This document shows, piece after piece, positions 6,550 through 15,153 of a DNA stretch of 21,190 nt (the stretch's first letter is position 1; every line of letters starts with the position of its first letter). Source of the DNA: an uncultured Lachnospiraceae bacterium (lineage in GTDB: Bacteria; Bacillota; Clostridia; Lachnospirales; Lachnospiraceae); contig CAKQXY010000055.1 of NCBI GenBank assembly GCA_934292725.1, positions 1 through 21,190 of the forward strand. Reading direction: 5' to 3'. The position numbers and the translations under genes are program-made. Below the pieces are notes generated by a model. The model had not been told where the DNA came from. It searched no databases and saw only the letters and a program-made list of their open reading frames with translations.

Positions 6550-7380
6550 TTATTTTTCGCTGTCAGTCTTTCGCGTGCACACGCCTCCCGGATACAATGT
6601 CGAAGAATAAAGGCGCTTTGTCTGAAAAATCGGCTTATCCGATGATGTCTGTGATAAATCATATGGAGTGCCGCTGCAAATCCATGCAGTATTTTTATCA
6701 TACACGATTACATCCTCTTTTCCTCTGCCAAACAGATCTGCATGAACAACATAACCATCATGTGGGAATGTAACTACCTTTTGCATATGCCCATCGTAAA
6801 GTGCAGGTAATTCTCCGCCGCCTCTTCGGTATGCCAATATGTAATCGCGATTTTCTCCATTCCATCCATACAATGCATCCACAATTGTCAGCCAGCCTTT
6901 TGTTTTTCGATCTTCTTTCCAAAGCTCATGACCATTGCAATCAAGCAAAAACATGCCATCTTTTCCATCCCACTGTCCCTTGTATCCATCACCTCTTCGA
7001 ATACGATCCAGACCTGCTACCTGAAGTCCCGGAAGCTCTGGGCAAAATTTTCCAAGTGCAATATGCTGCGACTCGATTGATCCATCATAACGCCAAATTT
7101 CCTTGCCATCTGCATCAATATCATACACCTGAGCTGGGAAATCTGATCCAAAACTTCCACATTTTTCATGACACTCACCTATCTGCCAGAGCATTTCTCC
7201 TGTCAACCGATAAGCAGTTACACATGTAATCTGATGTGGCACATAGCGATCATCAATATCGCTGTCCGCCTGAACCACAACAAGTTCCATGCGACCATCT
7301 CCATCAAGATCACCAAGCAGACATTTTCCTCCACCTGCTGCCGTAATATCAATACTTCCAAGTACCTTTGCCTCTTCCAT
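6550..7380 (-). CDS. FG-GAP/VCBS-repeat protein, rhamnogalacturonan-lyase-like, apparently internally shortened
   Basis: This is a 276-residue protein with an excellent AAAGGAGG site before the ATG at 7380 and no signal peptide. GDLDGDGRMELVVV (23-36) is a calcium-binding FG-GAP blade, AYRLTGEMLWQIG follows, and a second blade begins QVYDIDADG (84-92). That blade does not continue with the expected NEV-type strand but passes directly to KEIWRYDGSIESQH (93-106). Later segments include GLDRIRRGDGYKG, DGMFLLDCNGHELWKEDR and DGYVVHADLFGRGKEDVIVYD. The layout resembles cytoplasmic relatives of PL11-type rhamnogalacturonan lyases, which have more blades, so a loss of several repeats is likely. It stands between the M20 pseudogene (120 bases upstream) and the mutarotase-like gene. 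Whether it retains any activity is unknown. Confidence 0.6.
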   Translation of the reverse strand: MEEAKVLGSIDITAAGGGKCLLGDLDGDGRMELVVVQADSDIDDRYVPHQITCVTAYRLTGEMLWQIGECHEKCGSFGSDFPAQVYDIDADGKEIWRYDGSIESQHIALGKFCPELPGLQVAGLDRIRRGDGYKGQWDGKDGMFLLDCNGHELWKEDRKTKGWLTIVDALYGWNGENRDYILAYRRGGGELPALYDGHMQKVVTFPHDGYVVHADLFGRGKEDVIVYDKNTAWICSGTPYDLSQTSSDKPIFQTKRLYSSTLYPGGVCTRKTDSEK

Positions 7381-7500
7381 TTTGACCTCCTTTATTTTGT
7401 TCTTGCATCCTCTTTGCAAAAACATTATTCTTGCAGCTTCTTCAATGCTCCATTACCTGATTCCATGGTTTCTCTTTATAATTTTTTTCTCCATACTGTC

Positions 7501-8957
7501 TTACTTTTCTTCCAATAGTTTTACGTCCTTTAATGCCAACAATCCCATCACATAAATTTCCAATGCCTTCGATAAACGTTCACAATCCAATACTTCATCT
7601 GCACCATGCGCATTGCCGTGTCCAGGCCGTAAACAGCTGCTTTCTTCTTTCTTTACTTTAGGCATATTGCCAATTCCAAATCCAAATGCTCTTGGCAGTT
7701 TTCTTGCATACGTGCCTCCGCCCATTGTATATGGCTTTAAGCTTCTGTCTGTCAATTCATTATATGTTTCAGTAAGTGCACCTACTGCCGGATGAGATGG
7801 ATCAAAAAAGTTTGGCGCTGAATCTCTATCTGTCGTCCATTTAAATCCCTTACTATTCCAATAATTAATCAATTTTTCTGTAATCTCACAACCCTTTGCT
7901 GTGATGCTGTAACGAATATTAAATGTCAGCTCTACATGGCCTTCTTTTAATTGCAGTACAGTTCCCACACAGGTCAGACGACCCGACTCAATATCTTCAT
8001 ACTGGATGCCAAATGCCTCTCCATAATTGCCAGAAGTACCTTCACATACAGTCTCCACAAGCTTTCGATCCTGCGCCGTAAGAAATGCTGCTGAAAGCAC
8101 TGCCTTGCACAATACCTGAATTGCATTTGTACTTCCCTCTGGGAATGCACTATGTCCGCCACTTCCTTTAGCAGTTACAACAATTCTGTCTTCCTTCTCT
8201 TCTACTGTAATCAGAGACTCTTCTGGTGATGGCTGCTCCAAGCCTTTGAGCTGTTCCAACTGTTTTTCAGTAATACTGTCCTTTTTGACTGCTAAAACTG
8301 CTTTATCTGGGATAATATTTCCAGCACTTCCTCCGTAAAATTCCAGCACGATCTCACTCATTGTTCCCAGACTGACTGTCTTTCCTTCTATGATTCCTTT
8401 CTCACCATAGCAAACTGGAAAACCACAGTCCGCAATCATTGAAATTGCAGGTGTCGGATAGTTCTCGGTATAATATTCAAGATCCTCCATTCCTCTCTCT
8501 TCATCTGAACCTACAAATAAGCACAACTGATGACCTACCGGAAGCTTCAGATCGCGAATACACTCCATCACATACAGCATTCCGATTGCTGGACCTTTAT
8601 TATCCTGACTGCCTCTGCCAATCAATAAATCTCCTTTTCGTGTTGCTCCGAATGGCTCAAAGTCCCAACCCACTCCTACTGGTAGTTCCAAAAGCCAATC
8701 ATGTCATCCCACTTTTTTTCCTTTTCTCCAATGCTTCCCACATAGTACTCATAATTTTCCGTGTAAAATCCATGCTCTCTTCCAATCTGCAGCATCTCAT
8801 CCATAGCCTGTCTGCACGCAGCACCAAACGGTTTTACCTCTTCTAACGGATTTGAAATACTAGGAACTTTTATCAAACGCTGAATATCCTGAATCATATT
8901 CTCTTTATGAGCTTCCATCCATTGATGAACCTGTTCATATATTGCTTTATCAACCAT
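7501..8957 (-). pseudogene. M20-family dipeptidase (PepV/Sapep-like), disrupted by frameshifting deletion
   Basis: Two frames together cover about 490 residues of a zinc dipeptidase that cleaves the N-terminal residue from dipeptides in the cytoplasm. The first frame (8957-8676) ends KKWDDMIGFWNYQ and stops. The second resumes at about 8691 with ELPVGVGWDFEPFG. At the junction the family motif GHLDVVPxG, which gives the first metal ligand and the catalytic aspartate, is missing. Alignment of the flanks implies a loss of about 10 or 13 bases around 8682-8695, not a single-base slip. All other motifs survive: GRGSQDNKGPA (bridging Asp), GSDEERGMED (Glu-Glu), MIADCGFPV, GGHSAFPEGS and RPGHGNAHGADE (last His). 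The good RBS (GGAGGT) before 8957 and intact remainder indicate a recent lesion or an assembly error. It is followed by the FG-GAP gene. Confidence 0.8.
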
Positions 8958-9016
8958 TATTTTACCTCCGCTGTATTTATAATTTATTTTTATTAATCAT
9001 ATCAGTGATATCATCA

Positions 9017-9045
9017 TACATAGCACCATTCATTTCGAAATGCAA
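9017..9045 (-). promoter_or_regulatory. Possible promoter of the M20 peptidase gene
   Basis: On the minus strand TTGCAT (9045-9040), a 17-base spacer and TATGTA (9022-9017), about 60 bases ahead of the start. The match is moderate. It is supported by the terminator just upstream at 9094-9125, which would stop read-through from the lyase gene. Confidence 0.35.
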
Positions 9046-9093
9046 TAGTAAATTCAGGATATCGTAAAAATAAAATTGTGCTGATTAAAAAAA

Positions 9094-9125
9094 CATCAGG
9101 GATAGGAATTTTCCCGTCCCTGATG
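9094..9125 (-). terminator. Intrinsic terminator after the heparinase-family gene
   Basis: CATCAGGGA (9094-9102) pairs with TCCCTGATG (9117-9125). Read on the minus strand, the stem is followed by a run of seven T. It lies 30 bases past the stop at 9155. Confidence 0.8.
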
Positions 9126-9154
9126 ACTTTTAAATTTTTAATTATGATAAACAA

Positions 9155-11140
9155 TTACACAAGCTTACGAAGTTCTGCCTCGTTAAGTTCCCATTCACTG
9201 CCGTCATCAAAAATAAGTATAATATCCATATTGGCTGCGTCTGAGGATGCCTTTACGCCAACAAGACGCTTACACTGCATACCTGCCTGGTGTGGTGCGA
9301 GCACTGTTACAATACGGACTGCATTTGCATTTACTTTTGTATCAACACATGGCACTGCACGATACATACCCTGCTTTGTTCCTGTAGCAATGAAGCCCTG
9401 CCATTCCGGTGTTTCCTGACCTGCGATAATTGCAGTTTCTCCATTTGACCATGCAATGTCAGCATCTGCAAACTTGATATACTTATCTGTCTGCTTTTCA
9501 ACTTCACTGTCAATATGCCATAAAATATCCCAATTGTGAATCGCACTGCTGCTCTTTGTGTCTGACAAACGATCAACTGTAATTAGAAGCGGCTGATTTT
9601 TGTCACGATAAAAATAAATTGCTCTTTCGTGAACAGGTGCCTTATCCTGATCTTCACCATAGCCTTCGTCGTAAGCACTCTTTGCATAGTCCCATTTTTC
9701 AGAGAAGTTCCACTCTAAATTGGACTTCTTTTTAATATCCTCTTCCTTCCACGCATAAGTCTTTCTGCGGTTCTGATCCTGTCCATCTACGCGTACAGTA
9801 TTGTGAGATCTTGTTGACAACACATAATTTCTCATCTCTGACTCATCATAGGCATAATTTCCACCCTCTGTCAGCAAAAACTTTCCATTTGTATAAAGAA
9901 GAACTGACAACTTATCCTCATGCTGATGAGCTTTTCCAAATGGTGCGGCATCCATTAATGCCCAGGTATCATCCTGTCCCCAGCCGGTACGAAGTGCAGC
10001 AAAGCCTGACCATGGCATAGCTGCTGATGTATATTCTGGCTTTCCTGTCTCATCACCTTCTGTAATCCATTTTGCTCTCTTATCATTTGGAATGATTCTC
10101 TTTCTTACCTCATAAGAACCCTTTACATCACGTCTGCATCCATCATTTAGGTCTGGTGTTTTGCCATCTGGCATCATCAATTTGATATCAAGCTCACACG
10201 CTCTTGACAGCTTTTCAAGAAGTGTATCTGGAATTGTTTTTCCAAATTTATAAGCAACTTCAATAAAACGCTGATAGTTGTTAATAACGACATCATGATA
10301 ATTTGTCGTCAGCTCATACTGGAAACCATCCGGATAAATCTGACGATCAAGCTCCTCCTCGAGACTTTCAAGTGCCTGTTGCAGCCACTTTGCTGACTTT
10401 TTAAACTGCTGATATAAAATACCAATCTGACCAAGACCATTCATCTCCATGATCAGCCAGTTTCCAGTCATATGGTTTTTGCTAAGACGCTCACCATGCT
10501 CATATACTGACTTATACCAGTCGATCAAAATATCATCAGTAAATGCTGGTGTCTTATAAAATGTAAATAAAATATACGGCCAGTTTGCACCCATACGAAT
10601 ACCACACTCAATAGTTCGCCAGCACTTTGTTTTATATCCAACACAGTCTGCATCCGGGCACACTGCCTGTTTCATCCATGAATCCATTAACTCGGCTGCT
10701 GCATATGCAAGTTTTTCATTCTTTGTCTTATTATATTCATGCGCCAAAAGCTTGATATCATTGTGACGGCTCAACTGCCATGTCCATTCTTTATAGCCAT
10801 TGTATGTAGGATTTGCTTCCCAATCAACTGTATTTTCTTTTCCGTACTCACAAGGAACGCCAACAGACACAAGCGTATGATTGCAGATTCGTTCTGCTGC
10901 CTCGGCATCACTCTCACCAGGAAGCTTATAGATATTCTCCGGAATCTCATATGGAATCTCAAAGAAACGATCTGCATCTAATGTTTTGCGAATATAAGAT
11001 GCCATTTCCTTTCTGGCAAGACTATAATCCTTACCGCCAACTGCTTTATTTACAGCTTCCATTCCCGGATCATCAAGATTCAAACATTCACCAAAGAATT
11101 GTTCGTCACTTAAAAGTGGTCCTAATTTTTTTTCATCCAT
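9155..11140 (-). CDS. Heparinase II/III-family polysaccharide/oligosaccharide lyase, cytoplasmic
   Basis: The protein has 661 residues. The N-terminal alpha/alpha-toroid (about 60-330) contains NPTYNGYKEWTWQLSRHND, KNHMTGNWLIMEMNGLG (221-237) and TTNYHDVVINNYQRF (278-292), with asparagine, tyrosine and histidine residues typical of the active cleft. The C-terminal beta-sandwich begins after about 375 with WSGFAALRTGW, HQHEDKLS (405-412) and STRSHNTVRVDGQDQ (442-456), the heparinase II/III signature. These enzymes beta-eliminate at uronic acids in polysaccharides or oligosaccharides. No signal peptide is present, so it probably acts on imported oligomers. The ATG at 11140 is chosen because GAGGG lies 8 bases upstream. 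An in-frame upstream ATG at 11260 overlaps the NUDIX stop and lacks a site. The exact polysaccharide (pectic, alginate or glycosaminoglycan) is not determinable. Confidence 0.8.
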   Translation of the reverse strand: MDEKKLGPLLSDEQFFGECLNLDDPGMEAVNKAVGGKDYSLARKEMASYIRKTLDADRFFEIPYEIPENIYKLPGESDAEAAERICNHTLVSVGVPCEYGKENTVDWEANPTYNGYKEWTWQLSRHNDIKLLAHEYNKTKNEKLAYAAAELMDSWMKQAVCPDADCVGYKTKCWRTIECGIRMGANWPYILFTFYKTPAFTDDILIDWYKSVYEHGERLSKNHMTGNWLIMEMNGLGQIGILYQQFKKSAKWLQQALESLEEELDRQIYPDGFQYELTTNYHDVVINNYQRFIEVAYKFGKTIPDTLLEKLSRACELDIKLMMPDGKTPDLNDGCRRDVKGSYEVRKRIIPNDKRAKWITEGDETGKPEYTSAAMPWSGFAALRTGWGQDDTWALMDAAPFGKAHQHEDKLSVLLYTNGKFLLTEGGNYAYDESEMRNYVLSTRSHNTVRVDGQDQNRRKTYAWKEEDIKKKSNLEWNFSEKWDYAKSAYDEGYGEDQDKAPVHERAIYFYRDKNQPLLITVDRLSDTKSSSAIHNWDILWHIDSEVEKQTDKYIKFADADIAWSNGETAIIAGQETPEWQGFIATGTKQGMYRAVPCVDTKVNANAVRIVTVLAPHQAGMQCKRLVGVKASSDAANMDIILIFDDGSEWELNEAELRKLV

Positions 11141-11169
11141 TCCTTTTTCCCTCTTTCCTAAATTCATTC

Positions 11170-11198
11170 TAACACATAATTTCGCGCACTTTGTGTTA
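11170..11198. promoter_or_regulatory. Inverted repeat upstream of the lyase gene
   Basis: TAACACA (11170-11176) and TGTGTTA (11192-11198) are 7-base inverted arms separated by 15 bases, ending about 30 bases before the ATG at 11140. A possible promoter TTGCAA / TATGCT with a 17-base gap lies just upstream on the minus strand. This could be an operator for a LacI- or GntR-type sugar regulator. None is encoded beside it. Confidence 0.35.
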
Positions 11199-11256
11199 TG
11201 TACAGCATACTCGAAATCAGGATATTTTGCAATCAGAAACGGTAGTAGAATGGTGT

Positions 11257-11919
11257 TCAATCAATCTGTGTCTTCCAGTTTGGCGTGCGTGCTGCCTCAA
11301 AGCACATATGAATCTGCTCCATATTATTCTTTTCTTCTGCTAATTTTAATTTAGAAATTTCCTCTTCAGAAAAATAACGACTCTCGGATGTTTCAATATT
11401 TTCTTCAAAAGAGCCACCTACAACACTGCAAAGAGCAAATACCTTGCAGACTTTCCACGCATAGACTGGCTGGTTATGTTTTTCTCGATCCTGAATAGCA
11501 ATTACAGTATCGACAGTGACATCAAGACCAGATTCTTCTTTGACCTCTTTAATAATATTGTCATGCACAGATACATCCACATCAACCCAGCCGCCAGGAA
11601 GAGACCATGTACCATTATTTTCTTTTACAAGAAGGATTTTCCCATCTTGAAATACTGCGGCGCGCGTGTCTAACTTTGGTGTCTGGTATCCTGTCTCGCT
11701 GCAGAAAAGATCGACAACTTTTTCCTTTGAAATGCCTGACTGCAGACTGATCATCTCTGCGGCAATATCACGAATCTGCTCATAACGCTCTCTGTCATAA
11801 ACATCTTTTCCGTAGGTAAGACCTGCCTGAGCAATGGCCTGTAATTTTACTGCCCAATCAAGCCAAGGGCTTGTCTTTGATTCTTTTAAAGTTTCATTCT
11901 TATTGTTCTCGTTCTGCAT
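11257..11919 (-). CDS. NUDIX hydrolase with Nudix_N-type N-terminal domain
   Basis: The protein has 220 residues. A helical N-terminal domain spans about 15-75 (WLDWAVKLQAIAQAGLTYGKDVYDRERYEQIR), the type seen in ADP-ribose pyrophosphatase-like NUDIX proteins. The NUDIX fold follows from about 85. Its Nudix box (110-132) reads GWVDVDVSVHDNIIKEVKEE then SGL. The key EVKEESG helix that binds metal is intact, lysine replaces the arginine as is common in this subgroup, and the first glutamate position is valine. Such enzymes hydrolyse nucleoside diphosphates linked to another group, here possibly ADP-ribose. The ATG follows AGGAAGGA. It is divergent from the MATE gene and precedes the lyase gene by 116 bases on the same strand. 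Confidence 0.85.
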   Translation of the reverse strand: MQNENNKNETLKESKTSPWLDWAVKLQAIAQAGLTYGKDVYDRERYEQIRDIAAEMISLQSGISKEKVVDLFCSETGYQTPKLDTRAAVFQDGKILLVKENNGTWSLPGGWVDVDVSVHDNIIKEVKEESGLDVTVDTVIAIQDREKHNQPVYAWKVCKVFALCSVVGGSFEENIETSESRYFSEEEISKLKLAEEKNNMEQIHMCFEAARTPNWKTQID

Positions 11920-12070
11920 ATTTGTTTCCTTCCTATCGTTTCGCTATAATTATCAAATTTGAATCTGACAGTTTTATTTGCAATGAATCTGCTCTATCAG
12001 TCTTTTTATTATAATCCAAAAATTTGCTTGCTGCATCCACAAAAATATCATTTTATATTTATTATTTTTC

Positions 12071-12101
12071 TTGACTCTACAATGGATATATAGTTTATAA
12101 T
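12071..12101 (+). promoter_or_regulatory. Putative promoter of the MATE exporter gene
   Basis: TTGACT (12071-12076) and TATAAT (12096-12101) are near-perfect boxes but 19 bases apart. TTTATA (12094-12099) gives a normal 17-base gap. The rest of the 221-base NUDIX/MATE spacer is AT-rich with no further clear sites. Confidence 0.5.
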
Positions 12102-12140
12102 AAAGTGAAACATTTTGCGAACCACAAAGGGGGCTTTCTC

Positions 12141-13478
12141 ATGGAAAAAAATCTTACCACAGGCAGCGTCTTAAAAAATATTCTCTTCTTTTCGCTGCCA
12201 TATTTATTCTCTTACTTTCTACAGACGCTCTACGGCATGGCAGACCTTTTCATTATCGGTCAGTTTGAAGGTGTCGCCGCTACCACAGCTGTCTCAATCG
12301 GAAGTCAGGTCATGCACATGCTAACCGTCATGATCGTCGGCCTTGCCATGGGCACAACGGTCAGCATTGCACAGGCAATCGGTGCAAATAAAAAGGATGA
12401 TGCCGCTGCCGCAACAGGAAACACAGTCACATTGTTTTTGATTTTATCTGTTTGTCTGACTGGCGCACTGCTATGCGTAATCCGTCCGATTACCATGATC
12501 ATGTCCGTACCAGAGGAGGCTGTTTCTGGAACTATCGCTTACCTTACGATCTGCTTTATCGGCATTCCTTTTATCACGGCATACAACATTATCAGTTCCA
12601 TTTTCCGCGGAATGGGCGACTCTAAAAGCCCGATGTATTTCATTGCTGTTGCCTGTGTGGCAAACATCATTCTTGACTACATCTTTATAGGACTATGCCA
12701 CTTTGGTCCGGCTGGCGCTGCACTCGGCACAACTGTCTCTCAGGCGATCAGCGTTGCAGTTTCTCTTTTTGTAATTGTGAGACGCAAAACGGGAATCTCA
12801 TTAAGACCATCTGATTTTCATCCGAAACGCAACGTCTGCGGAACGATTGTAAAGGTCGGCATTCCAATTGCCTGCCAGGATGGTTTGATTCAGATTGCTT
12901 TCATCATTATTACTATCATTGCAAATAAACGTGGTCTTACCGATTCCGCCGCTGTCGGCATTGTCGAGAAGGTAATCAGCTTCTTGTTTTTGGTGCCATC
13001 CTCGATGCTCTCTACTGTCTCTGCACTGGGTGCTCAAAACATCGGTGCTGGAAAGCCTGAGCGTGCCAAGCTTACACTTCGCTATGCAATCTTTATCACG
13101 GCTGGGTTTGGTCTGATTGTGGCTATTATCATCCAATTTATCGCAGAGCCAGTGGTTGGTCTGTTCACTACCGATAATGGTGTAATTCTCGCAGGAGGTC
13201 AATATCTTCGCGGCTACATATGGGACTGCATGTTTGCCGGTATTCACTTTAGTTTCAGCGGTTATTTCTGCGCATGCCAGAAGTCGATTCTCTCCTTCAT
13301 TCACAATATTATCGCCATCTCACTGGTACGTGTTCCTGGTGTATACCTGACGTCAAAGCTATTTCCAAATACACTATTTCCTATGGGACTCGCAACTGCG
13401 ACTGGTTCTCTGTTGTCTGTAATCATCTGCGTTATTGCATTTTTGATTCTTACAAGGAAAGAAAAACACATTGCATAA
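12141..13478 (+). CDS. MATE-family multidrug/metabolite efflux transporter
   Basis: The protein has 445 residues and about 12 transmembrane helices arranged as two MatE halves. Visible family motifs are LPYLFSYFLQTLYGMADLFIIGQF near the N-terminus, the GIPFITAYNIISSIFRGMGDSKSPM segment with the conserved RGxGDxxxP, and its equivalent in the second half, ENxGAGKPERAK-like ALGAQNIGAGKPERAK. MATE proteins export cationic drugs or metabolites in exchange for Na+ or H+. The internal ATG at 12141 is preferred because GGGGG lies about 9 bases ahead, whereas the in-frame ATG at 12105 falls almost on the promoter. It is convergent with the AGCS gene and shares a bidirectional terminator. Confidence 0.9.
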   Translation: MEKNLTTGSVLKNILFFSLPYLFSYFLQTLYGMADLFIIGQFEGVAATTAVSIGSQVMHMLTVMIVGLAMGTTVSIAQAIGANKKDDAAAATGNTVTLFLILSVCLTGALLCVIRPITMIMSVPEEAVSGTIAYLTICFIGIPFITAYNIISSIFRGMGDSKSPMYFIAVACVANIILDYIFIGLCHFGPAGAALGTTVSQAISVAVSLFVIVRRKTGISLRPSDFHPKRNVCGTIVKVGIPIACQDGLIQIAFIIITIIANKRGLTDSAAVGIVEKVISFLFLVPSSMLSTVSALGAQNIGAGKPERAKLTLRYAIFITAGFGLIVAIIIQFIAEPVVGLFTTDNGVILAGGQYLRGYIWDCMFAGIHFSFSGYFCACQKSILSFIHNIIAISLVRVPGVYLTSKLFPNTLFPMGLATATGSLLSVIICVIAFLILTRKEKHIA

Positions 13479-13541
13479 CATACAAACGACGATGCAGCAA
13501 AAATAAAAAATTTAAAGATAAAAAAAATGAGAAAAACGAAC

Positions 13542-13577
13542 AGAGCCATCGAAGACTACGACATCCTCGATGGCTCT
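13542..13577. terminator. Bidirectional terminator between convergent genes
   Basis: AGAGCCATCGA (13542-13552) pairs perfectly with TCGATGGCTCT (13567-13577), with a 14-base loop. A- and T-rich sequence flanks both sides, giving U-rich tails shortly after the stem in each direction. It serves the MATE gene (plus) and the AGCS gene (minus). Confidence 0.8.
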
Positions 13578-13608
13578 AAATAGTTGCAAAAATTTTATTT
13601 TCTATTTT

Positions 13609-15072
13609 TTAATTTTCTGCTGCATCCTTGATGCTTGCACTTGATTTTTTCTTTGCCATTTTCTGATCTGCATAAACATCAAAGAAACGTTTTGTCTCTT
13701 TTACTACAACACCGCTTAATGCAAAAAGTGCAATCATGTTCGGAAGTGCCATAAGGCCATTGAAAATATCTGCAATCGTCCATACAGCTGCTACTGTCAT
13801 ATATGGTCCAATAAATACTGCGAGGATATAAAGCCAGCGATAAATCTTAATCTTCTTCTGATCCTTTCCGGTCAGATACTCCAGACAACGCTCACCATAG
13901 TAATCCCAACCAAGAATCGTAGTAAATGCAAAGAATACAAGACAGATCATTAAAACTGCTGCACAAAATGTATTGGAGAATGGAAGTCCATGCTGAAATG
14001 CATAAGTCGTTACCTGAACGCCCTCAAGTCCTTCTACCTGCCATGCGCCTGTGATGACTACTGACAGTCCAGTAAGTGTACAAATTACAATTGTATCAAT
14101 AAAGGTTCCTGTCATGCTGACAAGTCCCTGACGTACCGGTTCCTTTGTCTGTGCTGCAGCTGCTGCAATCGGTGCACTTCCAAGACCTGCCTCGTTTGAG
14201 AAAATACCTCTTGCGACACCATTTTGCATTGCAACGAGCATACTTCCAACAACACCACCTGTCACGGCCTTTGGATTAAATGCGGCCTGAACGATCGTAA
14301 CAATTGCCTGCGGTACTTCCTTAATGTTAAACAAAACAAGTGCCAACGCAAAAATAAAATAAATAATCGCCATAAATGGAACAACAACCTGGCTTACGCT
14401 TGCGATTCGCTTTACACCACCGATAATAACGGCAGCAACGCAAAATGTCAGAACGAGAGATGCAATGACAACAACCCATGAATATATACCAAGGCCTGGA
14501 ATTGTTACAGCAAGGGACTTATCTGGATCAAAAAATCCAACTACTGCACTAGAGATACCATTAACCTGACTGAATGTTCCGATACCAAAAAGACCAACAC
14601 ATGCGCCAAAGAAAGCGAAAACCTTAGCAAGCCATTTCCATTTTTTTCCCATTCCTTTTTCGATATAATAAAATGGTCCTCCAAGACTATGACCACTCTC
14701 ATCAACAACACGATATTTTACAGCAAGTAAGCCCTCTGCATATTTTGTTGCCATTCCAAGGAAAGCCGCCACAATCATCCAAAAAAGTGCACCTGGACCT
14801 CCGGCACATACAGCTGTTGCCACACCTACAATGTTTCCAGTTCCAATAGTTGCACTTAATGCAGTACACAGAGCAGCGAAACTGCTGATTTCGCCTTCAC
14901 CTTCTTCCTCATTTTGAACCATCCATTTTAAAGCAAGCCCTAGTTTTCGCACCTGCAAAAGTCCAAGACGGACAGTCAGTAAAAGTCCACCTGACAAAAT
15001 CAGCACCATTAGCGGCACACCCCAGACAAAATCATCAATTTGCTTCAGAACACTTTGAATTGCACTCCACAT
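13609..15072 (-). CDS. AGCS-family sodium:alanine/glycine symporter
   Basis: The protein has 487 residues and about 11 transmembrane helices. It opens with the family-typical DDFVWGVPLMVLILSGGLLL. GTGNIVGVATAV lies in the second helix region and QNGVARGIFSNEAGLGSAPIA is the AGCS signature. It takes up alanine or glycine with Na+. The glycine riboswitch ahead of it points to glycine. The ATG at 15072 has AGAAGG five bases upstream and MWSAIQSV is the usual AlsT beginning. An in-frame ATG at 15087 lies upstream of that site. Transcription ends at the bidirectional hairpin 13542-13577. Confidence 0.93.
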   Translation of the reverse strand: MWSAIQSVLKQIDDFVWGVPLMVLILSGGLLLTVRLGLLQVRKLGLALKWMVQNEEEGEGEISSFAALCTALSATIGTGNIVGVATAVCAGGPGALFWMIVAAFLGMATKYAEGLLAVKYRVVDESGHSLGGPFYYIEKGMGKKWKWLAKVFAFFGACVGLFGIGTFSQVNGISSAVVGFFDPDKSLAVTIPGLGIYSWVVVIASLVLTFCVAAVIIGGVKRIASVSQVVVPFMAIIYFIFALALVLFNIKEVPQAIVTIVQAAFNPKAVTGGVVGSMLVAMQNGVARGIFSNEAGLGSAPIAAAAAQTKEPVRQGLVSMTGTFIDTIVICTLTGLSVVITGAWQVEGLEGVQVTTYAFQHGLPFSNTFCAAVLMICLVFFAFTTILGWDYYGERCLEYLTGKDQKKIKIYRWLYILAVFIGPYMTVAAVWTIADIFNGLMALPNMIALFALSGVVVKETKRFFDVYADQKMAKKKSSASIKDAAEN

Positions 15073-15117
15073 GTTTCCTTCTCCCATCTTTTTCTTTTGG
15101 CAGTTTTTCTGGAAACA
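15072..15117 (-). promoter_or_regulatory. Possible ribosome-site sequestering helix in the AGCS leader
   Basis: On the minus strand TGTTTCC (15117-15111) is complementary to GGAAACA (15078-15072), which contains the end of the ribosome binding site and the first base of the start codon. It lies directly after the glycine riboswitch and could be its expression platform. The pairing is only seven base pairs. Confidence 0.35.
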
Positions 15118-15153
15118 CGGGCTAAAAAAGAATACACGTACTTATTTTCTTTT

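Noticed and set aside
6801..7229. Plus-strand 142-residue open frame opposite the FG-GAP gene
   Set aside because: Antisense to a recognisable protein, low-complexity His/Leu-rich translation, no start signal.
8676..8712. Programmed ribosomal frameshift joining the two M20 frames
   Set aside because: A frameshift would not restore the missing GHLDVV motif. The lost bases are needed for activity, so a deletion is the simpler reading.
12801..13304. Minus-strand 167-residue open frame opposite the MATE gene
   Set aside because: It lies fully inside a well-supported gene on the other strand, has no ribosome site and no recognisable motif. It is a shadow of codon usage.
14224..14481. Plus-strand 85-residue frame rich in Asn and Cys inside the AGCS gene
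   Set aside because: Composition reflects the complement of membrane-protein codons and has no independent support.
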